DNA from: Corydoras sp. C115
Lineage: Eukaryota > Chordata > Actinopteri > Siluriformes > Callichthyidae
Assembly: GCA_019802505.1 (NCBI GenBank)
Contig: JAFMOC010000102.1
Span: forward strand, 303,501 to 367,500
Direction of reading: 5' to 3'
DNA: 64,000 nt
Of the stretch, positions 20,845-33,800 are shown in pieces. Every line of letters starts with the position of its first letter. Positions within the stretch are counted from its first letter, which is position 1. Below the pieces are notes generated by a model. That model worked only from the letters and a program-made list of their open reading frames with translations, was not told where the DNA came from and searched no databases. The position numbers and the translations under genes are program-made.

Positions 20845-23800
20845 GCTGAGCCGGTGGCTTAGTGGTTAGCATGTTCTCCTGGATGGAGTTTCCATGTTCT
20901 CCCTGTGTCCGCGTGGGTTTCCTCCGGGTTCTCCGGTTTCCTCCCACAGTCCAAAAACATGGATCAAGTCAATTGAATTCTCCAAATTGCCCCATATACA
21001 GTGTGTTGGTGTGAGTGAGTGTTTGTCCAGTGATAGATTGGTATCTGCCCAGCCCAGAGACATTCTCCCCTGGATGGTCATGGGGAACCCCCCCCCCCCC
21101 CCCGCAACCAAAATAGAGAATTCAGTAAAACATAATGAATGAATGCTCTAAATTGCCCCATATAGAGTGTGAGCTTTTCTGTGTGAGTAAGTGTGTGTGT
21201 CCAGTGATAGATTGGCGCCCTGTCCTGGGTGTGTCTCCCCATGATGGGCATGAGGAACACCCCCCCCCCCCAGCGACCTTAGTAGAGAATCAGGTAGAAA
21301 ATAACGACCCTAATAGAGGATAACGCGAAAGATAATGGATGGATATATTATATTAATTATATTATTTTTGGGCGGCATGGTGGCTTAGTGGTTGGCACGT
21401 TCTCCTCTCAGATCTAGGGATTCCCGGTTCGACTCCCCATCTGGGTGGAGTTTCCATGTTCTCCCCGTGTCCGCGTGGGTTTCCTCCGGGTTCTCCGGTT
21501 TCCTCCCAGAGTCCAAAAACATGGATCAAGTCAATTGAGTTCTCCAAATTGCCCCATGTGTCTGTGTGAGTGAGTGTGTGTCCAGTGATAGATTGGTGTC
21601 CTGTCCTGGGTGTATCTGCCCAGCGCCCGAGACGTTCTCTCCCCTGGATGGGCATGAGGAACCCCCCCTCCCCACGACCCTAATATAGGATAAAGCTGAA
21701 GATAATGGATGGATGGATTAAAATAATTCATGTTAAATGATATTTTTATTGATATTTTTGTTCCTCACAATTGTTCATCGTCGACGAACATGACGACATG
21801 ACGACACATGAATCCATTTAAAAATGACAAATTAAATAATTAGTGGTTAGCATGATTTCCTCTCAGCTCTAGGGATTCCCGGTTCGAATCCCAATCTGGG
21901 TGGAGTTTCCATGTTCTCCCCGTGTCCACGTGGGTTTCCTCCGGGTTCTCCGGTTTCCTCCCACAGTCCAAAAACATGGATCAAGTCAATTGAGTTCTCC
22001 AAATTGCCCCATATAGAGTGTGTCTGTGTGAGTGAGTGTGTGCCCAGCGATGGATCGGCGTCCTGTCCTGGGTCTATCTGCCCAGCGACCGAGACATTCT
22101 CCCCTGGATGGGCATGGGGAACCCCCCTGCAACCCAAATAGAGAATTCAGTAGAACATAATGAATGAATGCTCTAAATTGTGTTTGAGTCACAGCTTTTC
22201 TGTGTGAGGGAGTGTGTGTCCAGTGATAGATTGGTGCCCTGTCCTGGGTGTGTCTCCCCATGATGGGCAACCCTCTCCCCATCCCCTCCCCCCCAGCGAC
22301 CTTAGTAGAGAATCAGGTAGAACATAACGACCCTAAGAGAGGATAAAGCGGAAGATAATGGATGGATATATTATATTAATTATATTATTTTTGGGTGGCT
22401 TAGTGGTTAGCATGTTCTCCTCTCAGCGCTAGGGATTCCCGGTTCGAATCCCCATCTGGGTGGAGTTTCCATGTTCTCCCCGTGTCCGCGTGGGTTTCCT
22501 CCGGGTTCTCCGGTTTCCTCCCAGAGTCCAAAAACATGGATCAAGTCAATTGAGTTCTCTAAATTGCCCCATATAGAGTGTGTCTGTGTGAGTGAGTGTG
22601 TGTCCAGTGATAGATTGGTGTCCTGTCCTGGGTGTATCTGCCCAGCGCCCGAGACGTTCTCTCCCCTGGATGGGCATGAGGAACCCCCCCTCCCCACGAC
22701 CCTAATAGAGGATAAAGCTGAAGATAATGGATGGATGGATTAAAATAATTCACGTTAAATGATATTTTTATTGATATTTTTGTTCCTCACAATTGTTCAT
22801 CGTCGACGAACATGACGACATGACGACACATGAATCCATTTAAAAATGACAAATTAAATAATTAGTGGTTAGCATGTTTTCCTCTCAGCGCTAGGGATTC
22901 CCGGTTCGAATCCCAATCTGGGTGGAGTTTCCATGTTCTCCCCGTGTCCACGTGGGTTTCCTCCGGGTTCTCCGGTTTCCTCCCACAGTCCAAAAACATG
23001 GATCAAGTCAATTGAGTTCTCCAAATTGCCCCATATAGAGTGTGTCTGTGTGAGTGAGTGTGTGCCCAGCGATGGATCGGCGTCCTGTCCTGGGTCTATC
23101 TGCCCAGCGACCGAGACATTCTCCCCTGGATGGGCATGGGGAACCCCCCTGCAACCCAAATAGAGAATTCAGTAGAACATAATGAATGAATGCTCTAAAT
23201 TGTGTTTGAGTCACAGCTTTTCTGTGTGAGGGAGTGTGTGTCCAGTGATAGATTGGTGCCCTGTCCTGGGTGTGTCTCTCCATGATGGGCAACCCTCCCC
23301 ATCCCCTCCCCCCCAGCGACCTTAGTAGAGAATCAGGTAGAACATAACGACCCTAAGAGAGGATAAAGCGGAAGATAATGGATGGATATATTATATTAAT
23401 TATATTATTTTTGGGTGGCTTAGTGGTTAGCATGTTCTCCTCTCAGCGCTAGGGATTCCCGGTTCGAATCCCCATCTGGGTGGAGTTTCCATGTTCTCCC
23501 CGTATCTGTGTGGGTTTCCTCCGGGTTCTCCGGTTTCCTCCCAGAGTCCAAAAACATGGATCAAGTCAATCGAGTTCTCCAAATTGCCCCATATAGAGTG
23601 TGTCTGTGTGAGTGAGTGTGCCCAGTGATAGATTGGTGTCCTGTCCTGGGTGTATCTGCCCAGCGCCCGAGACGTTCTCTCCCCTGGATGGGCATGAGGA
23701 ACCCCCCCTGCCCACGACCCTAATAGAGGATAAAGCTGAAGATAATGGATGGATGGATTAAAATAATTCACGTTAAATCATATTTTTATTGATATTTTTG

Positions 23801-24210
23801 TTCCTCACAATTGTTCATCGTCTACGAACATGACGACATGACGACACATGAATCCATTTAAAAATGACAAATTAATTAATTAGTGGTTGGCATGTTTTCT
23901 TCTCAGCGCTAGGGATTCCCGGTTCGAATCCCAATCTGGGTGGAGTTTCCATGTTCTCCCCGTATCTGTGTGGGTTTCCTCCGGGTTCTCCAGTTTCCTC
24001 CCACAGTCCAAAAACATGGATCAAGTCAATTGAATTCTCCAAATTGCCCCATATAGAGTGTGTCTGTGTGAGTGAGTGTGTGCCCAGCGATGGATTGGCG
24101 CCCTGTCCTGGGTGTATCTGCCCAGTGCCCGAGACGTTCTCCCCTGGATGGGCATGGGGAACCCCACCGCGACCCTAACAGAGGATAAAGCGGAAGATAA
24201 TGAATGAATA
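20845..24210 (+). repeat. Tandem array with ~1.02-kb unit made of SINE-A copies
   Basis: The marker ATTATTTTTGGG recurs at 21361, 22384 and 23404, giving unit lengths of 1023 and 1020. Each unit has a full plus-strand SINE (21371-21719, 22394-22740, 23414-23760), about 120 bases of unique DNA with CATCGTCGACGAACATGACG, a second plus-strand SINE lacking its first bases (21841-22170, 22862-23192, 23880-24210) and a 3'-half SINE (22170-22372, 23193-23392). The first, partial unit (20845-21360) lacks the leading SINE and the third stops after its second SINE. Units 1 and 2 are nearly identical, so the array is recent. Confidence 0.93.
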
Positions 24211-24790
24211 AATATTATTTTTGGCTGAAACAAAACCAACAATCAGCTGTAAACCAGAAGTTGCTTTAACAGTTGGCTGTGTAAATACATTCAGAGATCT
24301 GTGGGTGGCGGCATTCCTAACCCACGCTGCAGCTGTTGTTAAAGTGTTTCTCTTATTGCGTGGGCAGGCAGATGTGCAGCAGACCAGCTGTTTCGCAGAA
24401 TGGCGCAGTGTGAACGCACTGTGCACTCAGTCCGTGCGCATCGGGGCCTCACGCCTCTAATTAATGTCCCACTGCGGGGCAACTGGCCCCCGTCATTTGT
24501 CCCCCGTAGAGGCTTAAACAGGCCGAATAAAGAACATTAAAGGTCGCTTTGCTGTTTGAATGAACAGCGATGCGCCAGCTTATCCAACAAACCCCCCCCG
24601 AAAGTGCGCACCCTCAGAAGTGGCGCAAAGCCCATAACAGGATTCATGAGAAGACTAAGATCCTCATTAAAGGGATTTGAAATGTACATAACCCTCATTT
24701 GCCGCGTTGCTCTTTTAGCTGGTAACCATAGCAACCGTGCGTTTTGTTCGATCGAGCTGCAACATAAGCCTGCATTTCAAAATAAGCTTG
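24211..24790. other. Repeat-free island, possible conserved non-coding DNA
   Basis: About 580 bases of balanced composition with no assigned repeat, no splice-bounded ORF similar to a known protein, and blocks such as CACGCCTCTAATTAATGTCC. Short ORFs on both strands have no recognisable domain. A regulatory role is only an inference from the lack of insertions. Confidence 0.35.
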
Positions 24791-26000
24791 AATTAACACT
24801 ATTTACTTATGAGTTTCGCAAAGAAGCAAATGGTATTAAATTAGAATCTTAAATTTGTCACTATTTAAGTCTTTGGCTGAGATTTAAAGGACTGAAGTTA
24901 ATAAACTGCTAAAAAAATCCCTAGGTTACCTAGGTAACAAAAATATAACAAGAAAAAAACGTACAGGGATCAAAATTATCTGCCAATATTGTAAGAAAAT
25001 TAACCTTTAAAGATTTTAAATATATACAAAAAGTTTGTTATAATTTATTATTGTATTATTGGTTTGTATTGTTTGCAATGTAATTATTGTATGTATTTAG
25101 ATTATTAGAATATCTTGATCATAAGTTAATAGACAGGTTTGCCTGATGTACTATAATAAAACTGGTATTAATTTAGAAGGCTTAAGTTTTGCAGTTACAC
25201 TTTTTTAGACTTTGGCTGAGATTTAAAGGATTGAAGTAAATAAACTGCAAAAAAAAATCCCTAGGTTACCTAGGTAACAAAAATATACTCACATTAAGAA
25301 TCAAGTAAAATGATCTGCCAATATAGTAAGTAAATTCACTTTTTAAAATAAATAAAATATTTAAAATATTTTTATAAAATCAAAGTTTATTATTATTTTT
25401 AAAAGTTTATTGTCATTTATTTTTTTATTTTTGGTTTGTATTGTTTGCAATGCAATTACTGTATGTATTTAGATCATTAGAATATCTTGATCATAAGTCA
25501 CTAGGCAAGTTTGCCTGATATACTTTAATAAAACATCCAAATAATCATCTCAAAATGATAACTTCCATTGAATTTATAATATATATGTTTAAATAAATGT
25601 AACTTTCAAGATACCTTACACTTAATTGTCACTTTCTCTCCTCGTTGACAAGGTCTTCATATTACTAATCTTTGTTCCAAATGTTCATTAAAGACACATA
25701 ATAGATATAGAAAATGCTTACCATGCAGTTTATTTGGTAAAGCTTGCTATAAAAAATTAGCTTGAATTGACACTATTTACTTACAAGTTTCGCACCGAAG
25801 CAAATGGTGTTCATTTAGAAGGCTTCAATTTTACACTATTTAAGTCTTTGGCTGAGATTCAAAGGACTAAAGTAAATAAGCTGCTAAAATAATATCTAGG
25901 TAGCTAATAAATAAACACAAATCAAGACAAAAACATACAAGAATGAAGTAAAATGATCTGTCAATATAAGAAGTAAATTTAACTTTAAAAACTGGATCAT
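24791..26000 (+). repeat. Degenerate three-copy direct repeat
   Basis: TTTGGCTGAGATTTAAAGGA recurs near 24873, 25212 and 25848, each time followed by AAACTGC and, in two copies, the palindrome CCTAGGTTACCTAGG. A second shared block (GGTTTGTATTGTTTGCAATG) occurs near 25060 and 25435. The copies have diverged by substitutions and indels, so the repeat is old. No ORF is supported. Confidence 0.85.
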
Positions 26001-26003
26001 TTA

Positions 26004-26222
26004 TTCATTCATTCATTCATTCATTATCTCCCGCTTTATCCTCTATTAGGGTCGTGGTGGGGTTCCCCATGCCCATTGGACTGTGGGAGGAAACCGGAGA
26101 ACCCGGAGGAAACCCACACGGACACGGGGAGAACATGGAAACTCCACCCAGATGGGGATTCGAACCGAGAATCCCTAGCGCTGAGAGGAGAACATGCTAA
26201 CCACTAAGCCACCGTGCCGCCC
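26004..26222 (-). mobile_element. SINE-A with large internal deletion
   Basis: A minus-strand copy jumping from CCCCATGCCCAT to TGGACTGTGGGAGG. Confidence 0.88.
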
Positions 26223-26640
26223 TGAAAGAGATGTATTTATTCATATTAAAAAATGTAGCCTAAATTATAAAGAGTGGTCATTATTTATCCTTCATTCATT
26301 CATTCATTATCTCCCGCTTAATCCTCTATTAGGGTCGCGGTGGGGTTCCCCATGCCCATCCAGGGGAGAACGTCTCGGGCGCTGGGCAGATACACCCAGG
26401 ACAGGGCGCCAATCTATCGCTGGGCACACACTCACTCACACAGACACACTCTATATGGGGCAATTTGGAGAACTCAATTGACTTGATCTTTGGACTGTGG
26501 GAGGAAACCGGAGAACCCGGAGGAAACCCACATGGACACGGGGAGAACATGGAAACTCCACCCAGATGGGGATTCGAATCGGGAATCCCTAGCGCTGAGA
26601 GGAGAACATGCTAACCACTAAGCCACCATGCCGCCCTGGA
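26223..26640 (-). repeat. Tandem duplication containing SINE-A
   Basis: AGAGATGTATTTATTCATAT occurs just after each of two SINEs, about 414 bases apart. The second SINE copy is 26291-26637, near full length with a short deletion after CTTGATC. Confidence 0.87.
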
Positions 26641-26716
26641 AGAGATGTATTTATTCATATTAAAAAATGAAAAAAATGTCTAATTATAACACAGATTAAG
26701 ATATGCTGATTTCGAG

Positions 26717-26802
26717 ATAGATATATATATATAGGACAGAGATATCCTATAGATATCCTATATATATATATATATAGATATCCTATATATATATAGCTAT
26801 CG

Positions 26803-26893
<91 letters not shown>
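26717..26893. repeat. (TA)n tract followed by poly-T
   Basis: Interrupted TA repeats with TATCCTATAGA blocks, then about 43 T residues. Confidence 0.97.
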
Positions 26894-27092
26894 CTCAAAA
26901 CTATAATGTGTTTCAGGTTGTGTATTGTGGGAACGCGGGTCAGGTGTTGAATAAGACCTGGTATCTAAGTATTTTAGAAGGTGTTGAAGCACTTGGAGTC
27001 AGGTGGTGGGAATGTGGCCTCCTACTGAACCTCTGACCAGAACACATGTGCATTATTATAAAGAGAGAATTTATAAAACATTAAATCGATCC

Positions 27093-27441
27093 GGGGGCGG
27101 CACGGTGGCTTGGTGGTTAGCACGTTCGCCTCTCAGCACTAGGGATTCCCGGTTCGAATCCCCATCTGGGTGGAGTTTCCATGTTCTCCCCGTGTCTGCG
27201 TAGGTTTCCTCCGGGTTCTCCGGTTTCCTCCCACAGTCCAAAAACATGGAACAAGTCAATTGAGTTCTCCAAAATTGCCCCATATAGAGTGTGTATGCGT
27301 GCGTGTCTGTGTGAGTGAGTGTGTGCTAAGCGATAGATTGGGGTGTATCTGCCCAGCGCCCAAAACGTTTTCCTCTGGATGGGCATGGGAACCCCACCGC
27401 GACCCTAATAGAGGATAAAGCGGAACATAATGGGTGAATGA
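27093..27441 (+). mobile_element. SINE-A, full length
   Basis: A plus-strand copy flanked by TAAATCGATC on both sides. Confidence 0.92.
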
Positions 27442-27718
27442 ATGAATAAATCGATCAGGAGTCAGGTGTAGCTCACAGTGCTTTTACATCCTGAACAGAA
27501 TGAGCTGTCTGTACATTTAAAATAACGAGTCAGGGTCTGTCCTGAGGTGTGAATTGTGTGTATTTAACGCTAACTGATGGAAGAAACTTCTCACTCGTGG
27601 TGTTAATGGGTGGCCTGTTGACGCATCCGTGCAAAGTTCTATTACACTGGTTCTTAAGATCAGCTGTATTTAGTAAAGTCCACATTTTATGCCAGCTAAG
27701 CATTTTGTGTTTAAAAAA

Positions 27719-27950
27719 CAGCACACTCTATTTGGGGCAAATTAGGGGATTCATTCATTATTAATTTATTATGTTCTACCTAATCCTCTATTAGGGGCGC
27801 AGGGGGGTTCCCATGCTCATTCAGGGGAGAACATTTCAGGCACTGGGCAGATACACCCAGGACAGGACACCAATCTATCACACAGACACACAGGCACACA
27901 CACACACACAAACACACAATATATGGGGCAATTTACAGCATTCAATGTAC
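27719..27950 (-). mobile_element. SINE-A, 3'-half tandem form
   Basis: A minus-strand copy preceded by a CACTCTATTTGGGGCAAATT stub, the same junction type as in the 19.2-kb and 45.2-kb arrays. Confidence 0.8.
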
Positions 27951-28214
27951 TCTCATGTTCAAAAATCAGTCAGCAGAGTTTATCCAAACAATTTGACATA
28001 TTATTACTAAAATATAAACAGAAACAGGTTGTAATCGATTTCAACCCAACAAGTTATGTCTTAATGTCCCAAGCATTAGTTTAAACACCACAAATTCTGT
28101 TTGTGCAGTTCTGTTCAGTGCATATTCTGACTTTCTTACACCGTGATTTGGTCTTTGCTTAATAGGAAACATACAATTGCATCTGGTACATGCTTTATGT
28201 GATTAGCCACAAGG

Positions 28215-28220
<6 letters not shown>
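27951..28220. other. No gene recognised
   Basis: AT-rich single-copy-looking DNA between a SINE and a TA tract; no supported ORF. Confidence 0.4.

Positions 28221-28221
<1 letters not shown>

Positions 28222-28290
<69 letters not shown>
28222..28290. repeat. (TA)n microsatellite
   Basis: About 68 bases directly joined to the middle of a SINE. Confidence 0.97.
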
Positions 28291-28293
<3 letters not shown>

Positions 28294-28540
28294 CGTCTGG
28301 GTGGAGTTTCCATGTTCTCCCCGTGTCCGCGTGGGTTTCCTCCGGGTTCTCCGGTTTCCTCCCACAGTCCAAAAACATGGATCAAGTCAATTGAGTTCTC
28401 CAAATTGCCCCATATAGAGTGTATCTGTGTGAGTGAGTGTGTGTCCAGCGATAGATTGGTGTCCTGTCTTGGGTGTATCTGCCCAGCGCCCGAAACGTTC
28501 TCCCCTGGATGAATACAATAATATAGGATAAAGCGGAAGA
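28291..28540 (+). mobile_element. SINE-A, head missing
   Basis: A plus-strand copy that begins at CCCCGTCTGGGTGG and loses the GGGCATGGGG block. TA repeats flank both ends (28222-28290 and 28539-28582). Confidence 0.88.
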
Positions 28541-28583
<43 letters not shown>

Positions 28584-28697
28584 CTAGCCTGTGCAACACT
28601 TCATAACTGAGGATATTATTTTAAATTGTTAAATTAAATTAAGTTAATAAAATTAAGAAATAAACAAATAAAGTAGCCCAATATATTATGGACTATT

Positions 28698-28900
<203 letters not shown>

Positions 28901-28959
28901 TATATATAAATTTCTATATTTATCGACAATATTTATTTATAATAGTTCTGTCTAGAGTG

Positions 28960-29590
28960 TCGATTTTTTAATATATTGAGCTACCTTATTTGTTTATTTC
29001 TTAATTTTAACAATTTAAAATTAAATCCTCAGTTATAAAGTGTAGCACGGGCTCCAAAAGTTATTTTATTTTTTTGTAAATCGGGCGGATTTTAAGTGGT
29101 TATCACGCAAATCAGCTCACTTTACAGAATGGTGTTAAACGTTTGCCCCTCACACCTTTGATTGCCCCCCTCTTTTACCCCAAATCAAAACAAACGTCAG
29201 GAGGAGGTGAAGTCGTTGTTTCCTGGCGGCCACGCGCGCAGTGCTCGTGCCATGACAAAAAGTAATCAACCAAAGTCAACAAGCGATCAGTAAATTTCAC
29301 CTTTAAAAACATTCAGACATAGCTTCTAATACCATTGCACAAATACGTTGTTTTGCTGAGCTGGGTATTTACAATTGATTAGTAAAATAAAAAAGGACGT
29401 AAATAACGAATTGAATAATTAAATACATAAATACAATAAAATAATGAATACATGAATTAGTAAAATAAATCAAACGAATTAAATAAATTACTGGCGTAAA
29501 ATAAATAAATAAATGCTTCATGATGTCCAGAATGAACTGGTTAGGACCTTCTACTCCAGTGCTGTAGCCTCTTTCCCCTTCCCCTCCCCC
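28960..29590. other. Low-repeat stretch, no gene recognised
   Basis: Contains GC-richer blocks (GGAGGAGGTGAAGTCGTTG, GGCGGCCACGCGCGCAGTG) and an A/T-rich second half. No ORF with a known domain. Regulatory DNA is possible but unsupported. Confidence 0.3.
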
Positions 29591-29593
29591 CTG

Positions 29594-29596
<3 letters not shown>

Positions 29597-29660
<64 letters not shown>
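29597..29660. repeat. (CA)n microsatellite
   Basis: About 64 bases of CA. Confidence 0.98.
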
Positions 29661-29666
<6 letters not shown>

Positions 29667-29727
29667 CCATGGCTGCTATTCAATTTGCTATTATTTCAAT
29701 TTATCTACTGTATATATATATATATAT

Positions 29728-30066
29728 AGGGAGGCACGGTGGCTTAGTGGTTAGCATGTTCGCCTCTCAGCGCTAGGGATTCCCAGTTCGAATCCCATCT
29801 GGGTGGAGTTTCCATGTTCTCCCCGTGTCCGCGTGGGTTTCCTCCTGGTTTTCCGGTTTCCTCCCACAGCCCAAAAACATGGATCAAGTCAATTGAATTC
29901 TCCAAAATTGTCCCATATAGAGCATCTGTGTGAGTGAGTGTGTGCCCAGCGATGGATTGGCGTCCTGTCCTGGGTGTACTTGCCCAGCGCCCGAAACGTT
30001 CTCCCCTGGATGGGCATGGGGAACCCCACCGCGACCCTAATAGAGGATAAAGCGGGAGATAATGAA

Positions 30067-30068
<2 letters not shown>
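29728..30068 (+). mobile_element. SINE-A, full length
   Basis: A plus-strand copy between a short TA tract and a (TA)n tract at 30070-30134. Confidence 0.92.
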
Positions 30069-30138
<70 letters not shown>

Positions 30139-30139
30139 G

Positions 30140-31070
30140 AGATGTTCGCCTCTTAGGGCGGCATGGTGGCTTAGTGGTTAGCATGTTCTCCTCTCAGCAC
30201 TAGGGATTCCCGGTTCGAATCCCCATCTGGGTGGAGTTTCCATGTTCTCCCTGTGTCCGCGTGAGTTTCCTTCGGGTTCTCCGGTTTCCTCTCACAGTCC
30301 AAAAGCATGGATCAAGTAAAATGAGTTCTCCAAATTGCCCCATATAGAGTGTGTCTGTGTGAGTGAGTGTGTGCCCAGCGACAGACTGGCGCCCTGTCCT
30401 GGGTGTATCTGCCCAGCGCCCTAGATGTTCTCCCCTCGATGGGCATTTGGAACCCCCCGTGACCTTAATAGAGGATAAAACAGAAGATAATGAATGAATG
30501 AATGTTTGCCTCTTAGCGCTGGGGCTCCAGGTTTAAATCTCAATCTGGGTTATCTCCTGTTCCATGTTTCGCTTCAAGTCCTCCCCGTGACCGCAAGGTT
30601 TTTTTAGGTTCTCTGGCTTTCTCCCTTCCATCCATCCATCCATCCATCCAACATCTTCCATTTAATCCTCTATCCCCATGCCCATCAAGGGGAGAACCTT
30701 TCATGCACTGAGCAGATACACCCAGTACAGGACACCAATCTTTAACTGGCAATAAGTCACACACATATACACGTACACACTCTATATGGGGCAAATTGGT
30801 GCAAGTTTTTGGACTGTGGGAGGAAACCGGAGAACCTGGAGGAAACCCATGCGGGCACGGGGAGAACATGGACACCCCACCCAGATTGGAATTCCAACAA
30901 GGAATCCCTAGTGCTGAGAGGAGAACATGCCAGGCACTAAGCCACCATGTCGTTGGTTTTCTCCTACAGTCCAAAAACATGGAATCAAGGTAAATTGAAT
31001 GCTCTAAATTGCCCATATATGGTCCCTGTGTGATTTTGTGTGCCTGTGTGAGTGAGTGTGCGCCCAGCTA
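30140..31070 (+). mobile_element. Old SINE-A interrupted by two younger SINE-A copies
   Basis: Pieces of one old plus-strand SINE lie at about 30144-30155, 30503-30627 and 30954-31070. A full plus-strand SINE (30156-30503) interrupts it after GTTCGCCTCTTA, which recurs after the insertion as GTTTGCCTCTTA. A minus-strand SINE (30628-30953) interrupts it again within the TTTCTCC block. Confidence 0.82.
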
Positions 31071-31156
31071 CTTTAAATCTTGCATCTGGATAGTTAGATA
31101 GTTAGATAGATAGATAGGATATAGATAGATAGGTACATAGAATATATATATATATA

Positions 31157-31501
31157 TTCATTCATTATCTCCCGCTTTATCCTCTATTAGGGTCGCAGAG
31201 GGGTTCCCCATGCCCATCCAGGGGAGAACGTCTCGGGCGCTGGGCAGATACACCCAGGACAGGGCGCCAATCCATCGCTGGGCATACACTCACTCACACA
31301 GACACACTCTATGTGGGGCAATATTTGAGAATTCAATTGACTTGATCCATGTTTTTGGACTGTGGGAGGAAACCGGAGAACCCGGAGGAAACCCACGCGG
31401 ACACGGGGAGAACATGAAAAACTCCACCCAGATGGGTATTCGAACCGGGAATCCCTAGCGCTGAGAGGCGAACGTGCTAACTACTAAACCACCGTGCCGC
31501 C
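31157..31501 (-). mobile_element. SINE-A, full length
   Basis: A minus-strand copy between TA tracts at 31143-31156 and 31503-31580. Confidence 0.92.
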
Positions 31502-31645
<144 letters not shown>

Positions 31646-32245
31646 TAATTAGTCTGTAAATCCTAATAAAACATCTGTTAATTCGTGTTGTTGTGAGCCT
31701 GTGGGATTATCTCTTATCTAAAAAGGAAATTGGATTATTTGATTGCTCACATTTCCGCTTTTCTTGCTGGTGTTTTGTTCAACACGTGAATATATTAGCG
31801 GCATGATCGGATCATGGAATTAAAAGGTCCCCGTTGGGTTCGTTCCACAAAAGATGAAGAGCAGCTTTCCTGGAGGCTTATCCGATCAAGCGGATCAAAG
31901 GCTCGCCGCTTTGCCGCCTGTCTGACCCCGCCCCCGTGGTTCCTGACTCTCTAATAACCGGGCTTGAGAAAACCGAGCTTAACTAAACCGCGTTTTAATG
32001 GAAGCCGCTTCTTTTCGCCTCTCTCAGAACCGCGGGCTGAGCTCGAACCCGGAGAACCCGGAGAACATATTCAGCCATTTGAACTGAAGTGGCGACGTAT
32101 TCCACACATTAGAATCTGAATGGAAGTCCATTAACGCCGAGCTTATTTCAATTCAAGGCGTTAAGCCCAGATTTATTTTTGCAAGCACTCGATTATCACC
32201 ATGGTCGACATTTATTCAGACATTTGATCTGAACTTACCTGTATA
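31646..32245. other. Repeat-free island 2 kb upstream of the her gene
   Basis: About 600 bases of mixed composition without assignable repeats, with blocks such as GAGGCTTATCCGATCAAGCG and ATTAAAAGGTCCCCG. No ORF is convincing. Given its position it is a candidate enhancer region for the her gene, by inference only. Confidence 0.35.
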
Positions 32246-32249
32246 AATG

Positions 32250-32461
<212 letters not shown>

Positions 32462-32649
32462 CTGACTGTTTTAACTAACATCCCTTTTTCCCTTATTTGA
32501 GTATTTATTTATTATAGTTAAAGTATTTTAAGTAAGTATTTTTTATATATTTATTTCTGCAAGCACCCCATTTTAATTGGCTTATAGCTATAAACTTATA
32601 GTTTCATTCAGACATTCAAGTTTCAATGAACTGAATGAATAAATTATTT

Positions 32650-32762
32650 ATTCATTCATCCATTATCTCCCGCTTTATCCTCTATTAGGGTCGCGGTGGG
32701 GTTCCCCATGCCCATCCAGGGGAGAACATCGCCAGGACAGGTCACCAATCCATCGCTGGGCA
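32650..32762 (-). mobile_element. SINE-A, 3' fragment with deletion
   Basis: A minus-strand tail that jumps from GGGGAGAACAT to CGCCAGGACAGG. Confidence 0.82.
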
Positions 32763-32816
32763 TAAAATATTTAATTATTTAAAAAAATAAAACAGCTTTG
32801 CAAAATGTAACATAAC

Positions 32817-32890
<74 letters not shown>
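32817..32890. repeat. (TA)n-(CA)n-(TA)n microsatellite
   Basis: About 70 bases. Confidence 0.97.
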
Positions 32891-32892
<2 letters not shown>

Positions 32893-32971
32893 AATGCACA
32901 TTACATAAATAGAGACTTTGTATTATATGCTTTGTGTAGTTTATTGTGACTTAATATTTGGAATGGACTTT

Positions 32972-33314
32972 AATTCATTCATTCATTCATTCATGTTCCG
33001 CTTTATCCTCTATTAGGGTCGCGGTGGGGTTCCCCATGCCCATCCAGGGGAGAACGTTTCGGGCGCTGGGCAGATACACCCAGGACAGGGCACCAATCCA
33101 TCGCTGGGCACTCACTCACTCACACAGACACACTCTATATGGGGCAATTTGGAGAACTCAATTGACTTGATCCATGTTTTTGGACTGTGTGAGGAAACCG
33201 AAGAACCCGGAGGAAACCCACGCATACATGGGGAGAACATGGAAACTCATCCCAGATGGGGATTCAAACCTAGTGCTGAAAGGCGAACGTGCTAACCACT
33301 AAACCACTGTGCCA
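32972..33314 (-). mobile_element. SINE-A, full length
   Basis: A minus-strand copy with TGGAATGGACTTT on both sides as target duplication. Confidence 0.9.
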
Positions 33315-33589
33315 TGGAATGGACTTTCATCAATTTTAAAATATAAAGATGTATACAAATATAAAGATATATAAACATAAAGATGTAAAGAGATGTATAT
33401 TTAAAACAGAACTGTTCCAACTTGCAACATTCATTTTCTCCTTATTGGAACCAGGCTTTAACTACTGATTTAACACTCCTTTTAATTATGACCTCCTTTT
33501 AATTGTTTTTGTTTTTTTTGAGAGAGAAAAGCAGACACTGGGCGATATGATAATAAACGACCTGCTGCTGTGAATTTTGGAACTGAATG

Positions 33590-33690
33590 TGTAAAATTGA
33601 CTGGCCCACATAGAGGCAGGACCTCAACCCCACTGAACACCTTTGGTGTGAATTAGAATAGAGAGGTCTCACGGCAACAAAAGAAAGACT
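33590..33690 (+). pseudogene. Tc1-like transposase scrap
   Basis: One frame reads DLNPTEHLWCELE, the motif around the catalytic Glu of Tc1-family transposases, preceded by a WP-like stretch (ACTGGCCCACATAG). Only about 100 bases are recognisable. Confidence 0.6.
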
Positions 33691-33735
33691 CCCGAAAGCT
33701 CATACAAGACAAAATAAAGACCAACTTCTCCTAAA

Positions 33736-33800
33736 AGGTCAAATAAACCTTTATTAGTCACATTATGGAGAAATGCACCTTGTTGGCAACAACAAAGGGA
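33736..33800 (-). mobile_element. LINE-like 3' tail, antisense
   Basis: AATAAACCTTTATTAGTCAC resembles, in reverse, the GGGACAAATAAAGGTCTATC tail at 35290. Short and uncertain. Confidence 0.4.

Noticed and set aside
20845..24210. CRISPR-like regular direct repeats
   Set aside because: The units are 1 kb long, consist of SINEs and lie in a eukaryotic genome.
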